Shown: piece after piece, positions 1 through 7,968 of the stretch
Layout: the number at the start of each line of letters is the position of its first letter
Numbering within the stretch: the first letter of the stretch is position 1
NCBI RefSeq assembly: GCF_019396385.1
Contig: NZ_JAHKRN010000009.1
Coordinates: 1-64,000 of the forward strand
DNA length: 64,000 nucleotides
Reading direction: 5' to 3'
From: Nonomuraea harbinensis
GTDB lineage: Bacteria; Actinomycetota; Actinomycetes; Streptosporangiales; Streptosporangiaceae
Position numbers and translations under genes: made by a program
Notes under the pieces: generated by a model
Told to the model about the DNA's origin: nothing
Database searches by the model: none
The model's input: the letters and a program-made list of their open reading frames with translations, nothing else

Positions 1-1
1 C

Positions 2-487
2 TCCCGCTACCCGGCGATGTTCCTGGACGTGCCCGACGAGCGCGGGTTCTGCTTCACGCAGGCGTTCCAGGCGGTCGGGCTCGGCCTCGCCACCGCCATC
101 GGCGCCGCCGTGGCCCGCCCCGACCGGCTGCCGGTGGCGGCGCTCGGCGACGGCGGCGCGTTCATGGGCATCGCCGAGCTGGAGACCGTCGTCCGGCTCG
201 GGCTGCCCATGGTGGTCGTGGTCTACGACGACGAGGCCTACGGCGCCGAGGTGCACCACTTCGGCCCGCACGGCCACCCGCTCGGCACCGTCCGGTTCCC
301 GCCCGCCGACCTGGCCGCGATCGCGCGCGGGTACGGGTTCGCGGCCGTGACCGTCACCGGGCCGGCCGACCTGGCGGGCGTGGCCGAGTGGCTCAAGGGC
401 CCGCGCGAGCGGCCCCTGCTGGTGCACGCCAAGGTCACCGGCGACCGCCCCTCCTGGTGGCTGGAGGAGGCGTTCAGGGGCCACTAG
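2..487 (+). CDS. Thiamine-diphosphate-binding enzyme, C-terminal part (cut by window edge)
   Basis: The reading frame is open from the first base, so only the last ~161 residues are present. They form the ThDP-binding C-terminal domain of an acetolactate-synthase-like enzyme: the GDGGAFM motif is followed about 25 residues later by VVYDDEAYG, the position where the family usually has an NN-YG motif that holds the diphosphate and Mg. The usual Asn is replaced by Asp. The ThDP region is followed by a short tail ending in a GH dipeptide and TAG. The substrate cannot be told from this part; benzoylformate decarboxylase-like, ALS-like or other decarboxylases are possible. It converges on the dhaM end with a 4-nt overlap (484-487). 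Confidence 0.8.
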   Translation, partial: SRYPAMFLDVPDERGFCFTQAFQAVGLGLATAIGAAVARPDRLPVAALGDGGAFMGIAELETVVRLGLPMVVVVYDDEAYGAEVHHFGPHGHPLGTVRFPPADLAAIARGYGFAAVTVTGPADLAGVAEWLKGPRERPLLVHAKVTGDRPSWWLEEAFRGH

Positions 488-857
488 AGCTTGCGGTGGG
501 TGCGGGCCTCCTCGGCGGCGGCCAGCACCACCGCCAGCGCCGCCCCCCCGCCGGCCGCGACCGCCGCGGCGATCGCGCCCTCCACGAACGGCACGTCCGC
601 CAGCACCACCCGGCCGGGCTCCTCCAGCAGCCGGGCGGTGAGCACCGAGCTGCCCAGGTCGGGGATGAGCAGCACGCCGTCACCCCGGTCGACCTCGCGA
701 ACCGCCGCCTCGATGCGGTCGATGCTGACCCCGAGCCCGCCGTCGCCGGTGCCGCCGGCCGCCGCCACGGGCGCCTCCCGGCCCGCGATGCCGCGCGCCA
801 GCTCCGCCGTCTCCGCGGCCAGCCCGGCGCTGTGGGCGACGAGGACCACGCCCACCA

Positions 858-858
<1 letters not shown>
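484..858 (-). CDS. dhaM: PTS-dependent dihydroxyacetone kinase, phosphotransferase subunit DhaM
   Basis: 124 residues forming a single EIIA-mannose-like domain. The N-terminal MVGVVLVAHS carries the His that accepts phosphate from HPr, and the AAAGGTGDGGLG and LLIPDLGSS segments are typical of DhaM. It passes phosphate from the PTS to the ADP held by DhaL. No HPr or EI domains are fused, so it needs the cell's general PTS proteins. Its ATG overlaps the dhaL stop as TGATG, implying translational coupling. It is the last gene of the dhaKLM operon. Confidence 0.88.
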
Positions 859-1486
<628 letters not shown>

Positions 1487-1487
<1 letters not shown>

Positions 1488-2467
1488 CAGCGCCCCCACC
1501 GCAGGCCGGGCGTCTCCACCGGGGCGTCCCACAGCCGGGTCAGCTCGCCGTTGAGGCGGCAGACCGTGATCGAGAAGCCCTGCATGTCGAGGCTCGTCAC
1601 GTAGTTGCCGACCAGCGAGCGCACCACCCGCGCGCCCTTGCCCCGGACGAACGCCTCCACCTCGGCGAACACCACGTACAGCTCGATCAAGGGGGTGCCG
1701 CCCATGCCGTTGACCATGACGAGCAAGTCGTCGCGGAGCGGGAGGTCGCCGTGGATCGCCTCCATGGCGAGCGCGGCCAGCTCGCGGGCGGGGGCCATCG
1801 GCGCGCGCGACCTGCCCGGCTCGCCGTGGATGCCGATGCCCAGCTCCACCTGGTCCTCGGGCAGGTCGAAGGTGGGCTTGCCGGCCGCGGGCGTCACGCA
1901 CGAGGTGAGCGCCACGCCGAACGAGCGGCTGTGGTCGTCCACCTCGCGGGCCACCCGCGCCACCTCCTCCAGCGGCGCGCCCTCCTCGGCCAGGGCCCCG
2001 GCGATCTTCTCCACGAACAGCGTCGCGCCGGTGCCGCGCCGGCCCGCCGTGTAGAGGGAGTCCTGCACGGCCACGTCGTCGTCGACCAGCACGCTCGCCA
2101 CCGGGACGTCGTCGCACAGCTCGGCGGCCATCTCGAAGTTCAGCACGTCGCCCGTGTAGTTCTTGACGATGTGGAGCACGCCCGCGCCGCCGTCGGCCGC
2201 CCTGGTGGCGTCGATGATCTGGTCGGGCACCGGGGAGGTGAAGATCTCACCAGGGCAGGCGGCGTCGAGCATGCCGGGGCCCACGAAGGCGGCGTGCAGC
2301 GGCTCGTGCCCCGACCCGCCGCCGGAGACCAGGCCCACCTTGCCGGGGCGCGGACCCTCCGCCCGGTAGACCACCCGGTCGCGTACCCGCAGCGAGGGGT
2401 GCGCCGCGGCGAGGCCGTTGAGGGCGTCCTCGACCACGGATTCGGCCGTGTTGATGAGCTTCTTCAT
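1487..2467 (-). CDS. dhaK: Dihydroxyacetone kinase, substrate-binding subunit DhaK
   Basis: 326 residues. [19 protein letters not shown] near residue 50 and GIGIHGEPG near residue 215 are DhaK signatures; the His of IHGEPG forms the hemiaminal with dihydroxyacetone. First gene of the operon dhaK-dhaL-dhaM, which turns dihydroxyacetone into DHAP at the expense of PEP. I chose the ATG at 2467 (MKKLIN) because it matches the family N-terminus; an in-frame extension to 2506 would add 13 non-conserved residues. It is divergent from the acyltransferase gene, with about 65 bp between. Confidence 0.93.
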
Positions 2468-2520
2468 GGTCAGAACATCTGCCCGTTTTCCGCTGGAGGC
2501 AAGCACCGGGCGGAGTAGGC

Positions 2521-2526
2521 TACCGT
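2521..2526 (+). promoter_or_regulatory. -10-like box for leaderless acyltransferase mRNA
   Basis: TACCGT fits the actinobacterial -10 pattern TAnnnT and ends 6 nt before the ATG at 2533. No Shine-Dalgarno sequence precedes that ATG, so a leaderless transcript is the simplest reading. Inference from spacing only. Confidence 0.4.
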
Positions 2527-2532
2527 CTGCAC

Positions 2533-3318
2533 ATGGCCGAGATCGTGTACCCGCCGGTGATCGCAGCCGCGCGGACCTTGTTTCGCGTGCTTGACTACCG
2601 CTTCCACCTGGAGGGCACCGAGCACGTGCCGTCGACGGGCGGCGCCGTCCTGGTGAGCAACCACATCAGCTACCTCGACTTCATCTTCGCCGGCTACGCC
2701 GCGCTGCCGGCCAGGCGGCTGGTGCGGTTCATGGCCAAGCAGGACGTGTTCGACCACAAGATCTCCGGCCCGCTCATGCGCGGCATGAAGCACATCCCGG
2801 TCGACCGCGGCGCGGGCGCCGGCTCGTACGCGACCGCGCTGCGCATGCTGAAGGCGGGCGAGATGGTCGGGGTGTTCGCCGAGGCCACCATCAGCCGTTC
2901 GTTCACCGTCAAGGAGATCAAGAACGGCGCGATCCGGATGGCGCAGGCCACCAAGGTGCCGGTGATCCCGGTGGCGCTCTGGGGCACGCAGCGGCTGTGG
3001 ACCAAGGGCAGGGAGCGGCGCATCTTCCAGCGCCACGTGCCGATCACGATCCTGGTGGGCGAGCCCATCCACCCCAAGCGCGGCGAGGACGTCGCCGAGC
3101 ACACCACGGCCCTCCACGCGCGGCTCTCGGAGCTGGTCGACCGGGCGCAGCGCACCTACCCGGAGATCCCGCAGGGCGTGTGGTGGCAGCCGGCCCATCT
3201 GGGCGGCACCGCGCCCACCCCCGAGGAGGCGGCGGCGCTGGACGCCGCGGAGGCCGAGGCCCGCGCCGCGAAGAAGGCGGCGGGCGGCGGCGCCCACGAG
3301 GAGCCGGCCGGAACCTAG
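2533..3318 (+). CDS. PlsC-family lysophospholipid/glycerol acyltransferase
   Basis: 261 residues. The acyltransferase HX4D motif is NHISYLDF (around residues 43-50), and FAEATISRS around residue 119 corresponds to the usual FPEGTRS substrate-binding motif with Gly changed to Ala. [10 protein letters not shown] matches block IV. It probably acylates lysophosphatidate or a related acceptor at the inner face of the membrane. The C-terminal ~35 residues are Ala/Glu-rich and of low complexity. The stop overlaps the convergent kinase gene by 4 nt. Confidence 0.85.
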   Translation: MAEIVYPPVIAAARTLFRVLDYRFHLEGTEHVPSTGGAVLVSNHISYLDFIFAGYAALPARRLVRFMAKQDVFDHKISGPLMRGMKHIPVDRGAGAGSYATALRMLKAGEMVGVFAEATISRSFTVKEIKNGAIRMAQATKVPVIPVALWGTQRLWTKGRERRIFQRHVPITILVGEPIHPKRGEDVAEHTTALHARLSELVDRAQRTYPEIPQGVWWQPAHLGGTAPTPEEAAALDAAEAEARAAKKAAGGGAHEEPAGT

Positions 3319-4124
3319 ATGGCCGTCTGGTAGGCGCTCGCCCGCATGCCCGCCAGCAGCGTCTCCGTCTGCGACAGCGAGTAGCGGTGGCGCGGGTCGT
3401 GGTGGAGCAGCCCCTCGATGAGCGGGCGCATCACCCCGGCCCGGCGCGGCGGCGGGAACGGCCCGCTGCGCGCCATGCCGAGCACGGTCGCGGCGTCCTG
3501 GCCCGGGTAGGGCGGCTGGCCCTCGATGGCGCTGTAGAGCGTGGCGCCGAACGACCACATGTCGGCCTCCTTGCTGGCCGGGCCGCCGTAGAGCCGCTCG
3601 GGGGCCATGAACGCGGGCGTGCCGCGCAGCCGCCTGGAGGTCGTGGTCTTGCGGATGTCGCCCTCCGCGGTGGCGATGCCGAAGTCGGTCAGCACCACCC
3701 GGTCGCCGGTCAGCATCACGTTGGCCGGCTTCACGTCACGGTGGAGCACCCCTGCCTGGTGGGCGGTGCGCAGCGCGGCCAGCAGATGACGGCCGATCGC
3801 CGCCACCGACTGGGCGGGCAGCGTGCCCACCTGGGAGAGCAACTGGTGCATGGAGAGCCCGTCGAGATACTCCATCACGATCCAGAGCTTGCCGCCTTCT
3901 TCGATGAGGTCGTGGACCGTGACGATGTTCGGGTGCGACAGCCTGGCCGCCATCCGGGCCTCGCGCAGCACGCGCCGACGCACCATCTCGGCCTCGCCGG
4001 TGAGCGTCAGCTCCTTGAGCGCCACCTCCCGGTGGAGAAGCCGATCGAACGCGCGCCATACGACGCCCATGCCCCCACGACCGGCCTCCTCGTTAAGGAG
4101 GTACCGTCCGCCGATCTCCCGCAT
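3315..4124 (-). CDS. Soluble Hanks-type Ser/Thr protein kinase
   Basis: 269 residues consisting only of the catalytic domain. GRGGMGVVWRA is the P-loop, ALKEL the Lys motif, HRDVKPANVML the catalytic loop, LTDFGIA the Mg-binding loop, and GTPAFMAPE the activation/P+1 loop, so it should be active. There is no transmembrane helix or sensor domain, unlike the kinase at 46679-48196, so it is likely cytoplasmic. ATG at 4124 follows a GAGGGG ribosome site 6 nt upstream. It lies just downstream of, and in the same direction as, the MFS gene; its targets cannot be told from here. Confidence 0.92.
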   Translation of the reverse strand: MREIGGRYLLNEEAGRGGMGVVWRAFDRLLHREVALKELTLTGEAEMVRRRVLREARMAARLSHPNIVTVHDLIEEGGKLWIVMEYLDGLSMHQLLSQVGTLPAQSVAAIGRHLLAALRTAHQAGVLHRDVKPANVMLTGDRVVLTDFGIATAEGDIRKTTTSRRLRGTPAFMAPERLYGGPASKEADMWSFGATLYSAIEGQPPYPGQDAATVLGMARSGPFPPPRRAGVMRPLIEGLLHHDPRHRYSLSQTETLLAGMRASAYQTAI

Positions 4125-4180
4125 ACCATCCCCTCATTGACAGGGGTAATCATGTCATCTCAGCGCACTGTTGTGGGTGC

Positions 4181-5425
4181 CTAACGTGATCCGGTTATGT
4201 CGGGAATGGTAACGCCGCTGGTCACCCGCTTGGAAGTCGGAAAGAATACCACCCGTCCGATCCAGCAGACCGCGAGCAACTGGACCACCGTCGCCCCGGC
4301 GAAGACCGCCGGCAGCCCGGCCACCTCTCCCGCGAGCCCGCCCAGCGCCGCGCCGAGGGGCATGCCGCCCATCCCGAGCAGCCGGTAGGCGGCGTTCACC
4401 CGGCCCAGCAGCTCGCCGGGGATGATCCGCTGCCGGGTGCTGATCACGAGCACGTTCGCCGCGGCACCGGACACCCCCCACACGACCGCCGTCGCGTACA
4501 GCAGCCAGGGGACCGGCAGCAGGACCGGCACCAGGTGCGCCAGGGCGCAGACCGCCCAGAGCATGACGAAGGCGGGCGCGTCCCCGGCCAGGCGACCGGC
4601 CCGGCCGGCCACCAGCGATCCGGCCAGGGCCCCGACGGCGAACACGGTGAGCATGAGGCCGTAGCCGCTCGGCGCCAGGCCCATCGGCGAGCCGTCGCCC
4701 ACCACCCAGAGCACGAGCACCCCGAAGTACGCGGCGCCGGCTGTGTTGATCAGCCCGGCCGACAGGGCCAGCGTGCGCAGGAACCGGTGCGACCACAGGT
4801 AGCGCAGCGACTCGGCGATCTCCCCGGCGACCGGCCGCGGCGCCGCGCGCGGGGCCAGGAACCGGCCGCGCATGCCCAGCAGGAGCAGCCCCGCGACCCC
4901 GTACAGGAGTCCCGGCGCGCCCAGCACGGCGGCGGGCAGGACCGTGACGAGCAGGCCCGCCAGCGGCGCCCCGGCGAAGTCGTTGCCCAGGATCTGGACG
5001 CCGACGACGCGCCCGTTGGCCCGGGTCAGCTCGGTCTCCGGCACGGCCATGGGCAGCGCCGCCTGGGCGGAGGTGTCGGCGAACACCTCCGACACGCACG
5101 CGAGGAACACGGCGGCCAGCAGCACCCACAGGTTCATCAGCCCGAGCGCGGCCAGCGCCGTCGCCACGGCCAGCACCGCGGCGCGGGCGGCGTTCGCCGC
5201 CACCATGATCCGCCGGCGGTCCAGCCGGTCGACCAGCGCGCCCGCGGGCAGCGCGAGCAGCAGCCACGGCAGCGTCGCCGCCGCCCCCGCCAGCGCCACC
5301 AGGGCGGGGGAGCGGGTGAACGAGACCGCCATCAGCGGCGCGCCGACCTTCAGCACGCCGTCGGCCAGGTTGGACAGCGCGGTGGACGACAGCAGGAAGC
5401 CGAAGGATCGGCCGAGGCGTGTCAA
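4181..5425 (-). CDS. MFS exporter (MFS_3/EntS-like)
   Basis: 414 residues with 10-12 predicted hydrophobic segments. The loop LVDRLDRRRIMV after the second helix matches the MFS motif A region (D-R-x-G/D-R-R), and the protein resembles the EntS-like MFS_3 group of drug or siderophore exporters. The only plausible start is TTG at 5425 (in-frame TAA at 5438-5440) with a GGAG site 8 nt upstream. It is transcribed divergently from a winged-helix regulator; operator-like repeats lie between and inside the regulator's first codons, so repression by its neighbour is likely. Substrate unknown. Confidence 0.85.
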   Translation of the reverse strand: MTRLGRSFGFLLSSTALSNLADGVLKVGAPLMAVSFTRSPALVALAGAAATLPWLLLALPAGALVDRLDRRRIMVAANAARAAVLAVATALAALGLMNLWVLLAAVFLACVSEVFADTSAQAALPMAVPETELTRANGRVVGVQILGNDFAGAPLAGLLVTVLPAAVLGAPGLLYGVAGLLLLGMRGRFLAPRAAPRPVAGEIAESLRYLWSHRFLRTLALSAGLINTAGAAYFGVLVLWVVGDGSPMGLAPSGYGLMLTVFAVGALAGSLVAGRAGRLAGDAPAFVMLWAVCALAHLVPVLLPVPWLLYATAVVWGVSGAAANVLVISTRQRIIPGELLGRVNAAYRLLGMGGMPLGAALGGLAGEVAGLPAVFAGATVVQLLAVCWIGRVVFFPTSKRVTSGVTIPDITGSR

Positions 5426-5439
5426 GACGGGGCTCCGTT

Positions 5440-5493
5440 AGTGTGTAAGGAGAACTGTGCATGGATTCCTTTGCAAAGATAGGTTTGCACACT
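5440..5493. promoter_or_regulatory. Candidate operator for the divergent MFS/regulator pair
   Basis: AGTGTGTAAG (5440-5449) faces TTTGCACACT (5484-5493) as an imperfect inverted repeat matching at 8 of 10 positions. TTTGCAAAG (5470-5478) and TTTGCACAC (5484-5492) also form a direct repeat 14 bp apart. These sites cover the intergenic region and the regulator's first ~11 codons. The repeats are seen directly; the regulatory role is inferred from the divergent transporter/HTH arrangement. Confidence 0.45.
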
Positions 5494-6099
5494 GTGGAGC
5501 GCAAGAGCTATTCCGCCAGGACCCTCGACACGGGCGCGCTCAAGTCGTTCGCCCACCCCCTGCGCCTGCGCCTGTACGAGCTGCTGGAGGAGCGCGGCCC
5601 CGCCACCGCCACCCAGCTCGCGGGCCAGGTGGGGGAGAACACCGGCGCCACCAGTTACCACCTGCGCGAGCTGGCCAGGCACGAGATGATCGAGATCGTG
5701 CCGGGGATGGGGCGCGGCAAGGAGAAGTACTGGCGGGTGACGCCGGGCGGCTACTCCTACGGGGAGACGCCGCCGGAGCCGGAGGCGGCCGAAGCGCTGG
5801 AGTTCCTCATGGACGACCTGATCCGGCAGCGCGGCGCGGAGCTGGCCCGCTGGCGCGAGGAGGAGCGGGACGCGCCGGAGGAGTGGGTCCAGGCCAGCGG
5901 CTTCGGCCGCCGCGCGCTGCGCCTGACGCCCGGCGAGACGGCCGCGATGCGGGACGCGATCTTCGCGGTGCTGGAGCGCTACCGGGCCCTGTCGGACGCG
6001 CGCATCGAGGAGCCGGCGGCGGACCCGGCGCTCGGCCGCGTCGTCGTCCACTTCGACGTCTTCCCGGTGGGCGCGCGCCGGGATCCCGAGACGGAGTGA
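5461..6099 (+). CDS. ArsR-like winged-helix transcriptional regulator
   Basis: 212 residues. The winged helix-turn-helix spans residues ~25-95: AHPLRLRLYELLEERGPATATQLAGQ is the recognition half, followed by TGATSYHLRELARHEMIE and the wing GKEKYWRVT. The C-terminal ~100 residues form a helical region with no recognised ligand motif. The ATG at 5461 has an AAGGAGA site 7 nt upstream. However, an operator-like repeat lies inside the first codons, so a later start such as GTG at 5494 is possible. Divergent from the MFS exporter, which it probably represses. Confidence 0.85.
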   Translation: MDSFAKIGLHTVERKSYSARTLDTGALKSFAHPLRLRLYELLEERGPATATQLAGQVGENTGATSYHLRELARHEMIEIVPGMGRGKEKYWRVTPGGYSYGETPPEPEAAEALEFLMDDLIRQRGAELARWREEERDAPEEWVQASGFGRRALRLTPGETAAMRDAIFAVLERYRALSDARIEEPAADPALGRVVVHFDVFPVGARRDPETE

Positions 6100-6166
6100 A
6101 CACCTGCGGGGTCCGCCGCGTACCTCAAGGTGACCAGTCCGAGGATCCGGAAGGGGATGACGGCAC

Positions 6167-6892
6167 GTGCGATCTCGACAAGGACACCGCCGTCTCGCTC
6201 TCGCCGCGGCCTGCCTCGTCACCGTCGCCGCCGGCACGGCCTGCACCGCCCCGGCCGTGCCGCAGGCGCCCGACACGGCGCAGGTGGCCGACGCGGTGCC
6301 GACGGAGATTCCGGAAGAGCTGATGGCGCCGCCCGCGACGAGCCTGACCCAGGAAGGGGATGCCGAGCCCACCGCGCAGGCGGCGGAGAGCGGCGACGAC
6401 AGCGAGACCCGGCCGACGAAGTGGGGGCCGTTGTCCGCGGCCGACCGGGATCTGATCAAGAAGGTTCGTCTCGCCACGCTGTGGGAGATGACGATCGCTC
6501 AGGAGGCGATACAGCGGGGAAACAGCTCACGCGTACGGGAGATCAGCCGGGAGATCTCCGAACAGCACCACGCCCTCGACAACGAGGCCCGCGACCTGGC
6601 GCAGAAGCTGGACGTGCGGTTGCCCGTGCGGCCGACCGAGGACCAGCAGAAGTGGATGGCCGACATCTCCGGCAGGTCGGGCCGCGACTACGACGTCACC
6701 TACGTGAAGTGGCTGCGGCTGGCGCACGGGCAGATCTTCGCCTTCATCGGGCAGGTGCGCGGCAGCACCCAGAACACGCTGGTGCGCAAGTTCGCGGAGT
6801 CCTGCAACAAGGCCGTGCTGAACCACCAGCGGCTGCTGGAGAGCACCGGCCTGGCCGGGCCGGAGGCGTTCCCGGATCCGCCGGAGGTGTGA
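6167..6892 (+). CDS. DUF4142 (ferritin-like fold) secreted or lipid-anchored protein
   Basis: 241 residues. A basic start and a hydrophobic stretch end in AAGTAC, a weak lipobox with Gly at -3. A ~45-residue Pro/Glu/Thr-rich linker follows, then the DUF4142 domain from LSAADRDLIKKVRLATLWEM to LLESTGL, which is all-helical and contains QHHALD and LAHGQIF helices. The function of DUF4142 is not established. GTG start at 6167 with AAGGGG upstream. Transcription ends near the iron-regulated gene that follows, but there is no evidence that they share control. Confidence 0.8.
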   Translation: MRSRQGHRRLALAAACLVTVAAGTACTAPAVPQAPDTAQVADAVPTEIPEELMAPPATSLTQEGDAEPTAQAAESGDDSETRPTKWGPLSAADRDLIKKVRLATLWEMTIAQEAIQRGNSSRVREISREISEQHHALDNEARDLAQKLDVRLPVRPTEDQQKWMADISGRSGRDYDVTYVKWLRLAHGQIFAFIGQVRGSTQNTLVRKFAESCNKAVLNHQRLLESTGLAGPEAFPDPPEV

Positions 6893-6923
6893 TCCGACGA
6901 GGGTCGGGGTTTCCGAATCAGGA

Positions 6924-6955
6924 TATGTCAGGTTAGGTTTGCCTAACCTGACATA
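6924..6955. promoter_or_regulatory. DtxR/IdeR/DmdR-type iron box
   Basis: A perfect inverted repeat with 14-bp arms (TATGTCAGGTTAGG / CCTAACCTGACATA) and a 4-nt spacer. The core at 6933-6951 matches the 19-bp DtxR/IdeR consensus at 16 of 19 positions. It ends 20 bp before the start of the siderophore-interacting protein gene, where a bound Fe-repressor would block transcription. Perfect symmetry extends beyond the usual 19 bp. Confidence 0.9.
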
Positions 6956-6975
6956 CTTTGAGGAGAGAGACCGCC

Positions 6976-7866
6976 ATGACCGAGCCCTTCCGCATGTTCG
7001 GCGTCCGCGTCGGCAGGCTGGACCGCCTGAGCCCGACGTTCCTGCGCGTCACGTTCACCGGCGACGACCTGCGGCATTTCGCCGACAACGGCTATGACCA
7101 GCGGATCAAGCTCATTCTGCCGGTGCCCTCCCACGGACTGAGCCGGTTGCCCGGTGGCTCCGACTGGTACGGGCAGTGGCGCGCCATGCCCGACGAGGAC
7201 CGCAACCCGATGCGCACCTACACCGTCCGCCGAGCCCGCCCCGAGGCCTGTGAGCTGGACGTGGACATCGTGCTGCACGGCGACACCGGCCCGATGTCCC
7301 GCTGGGCGACGGCGGCAGAGGTGGGGGACGAGCTCGTCGTGCTCGGGCCCGACGGCCGCTACCAGGGGCCGCCCTCCGGCCTGGAGTTCCGCCCCCCGGA
7401 GGGCACCGGCGCGGTGCTGATCGCCGGTGACGAGACAGCCGCGCCCGCCATCTGCTCCATCCTGGAACGCCTGCCCGCCGGCGTCGAGGGCGAGGCCCTC
7501 CTGGAGGTCGCCACCCGGGGAGACTTCCTGCCCGTGGAGACCGGCAGCGCGGTCAAGGTCACCTGGCTGGCCAGGGACGGCGCGCCGCACGGCGCCCACC
7601 TCGTCCCGGCGGTGCGCGAGGCGGCCCACCGGCTGCTGCCCGCGCTGCCGGCGTCCGAGGACTTCCAGGACGTGGACGTCGACGCGGGCGAGCTCTGGGA
7701 GGTGCCGGAGGCGCCGTCCGGCCCGCTGTACGCGTGGCTGGCCGGCGAGGCCGCGATGATCAGGACCCTGCGGCGGCACCTGGTCGCCGAACGCGGCATG
7801 GACCGCCGCGCGGTGGCCTTCATGGGCTACTGGCGGCTGGGCCGCTCGGAGGACTGGGCGGCCTGA
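6976..7866 (+). CDS. Siderophore-interacting protein (FAD-dependent ferric reductase)
   Basis: 296 residues of the SIP/ViuB family. The FAD-binding beta-barrel carries RTYTVRR (R-x-Y-T/S, residues ~75-81) and GPMSRWA. The C-terminal NAD(P)H-like domain includes LIAGDETAAPAICSILE and ends in AFMGYWRLGRSED. It reduces ferric siderophores in the cytoplasm to release iron. ATG 6976 follows a GAGGAGAGAG ribosome site. The iron box directly upstream indicates derepression under iron starvation. No siderophore receptor or importer lies nearby, so it seems to be a stand-alone member of the iron regulon. Confidence 0.93.
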   Translation: MTEPFRMFGVRVGRLDRLSPTFLRVTFTGDDLRHFADNGYDQRIKLILPVPSHGLSRLPGGSDWYGQWRAMPDEDRNPMRTYTVRRARPEACELDVDIVLHGDTGPMSRWATAAEVGDELVVLGPDGRYQGPPSGLEFRPPEGTGAVLIAGDETAAPAICSILERLPAGVEGEALLEVATRGDFLPVETGSAVKVTWLARDGAPHGAHLVPAVREAAHRLLPALPASEDFQDVDVDAGELWEVPEAPSGPLYAWLAGEAAMIRTLRRHLVAERGMDRRAVAFMGYWRLGRSEDWAA

Positions 7867-7968
7867 CCGCCGCCCGCGCCGGATCTCCCCTGGTCATGCC
7901 GCCGCCGTGAGGGTTTCCTGCCCGGTGGCAGGGTAGCCGGACCGGGACAGGCTGTCGCGGGGGGCACC

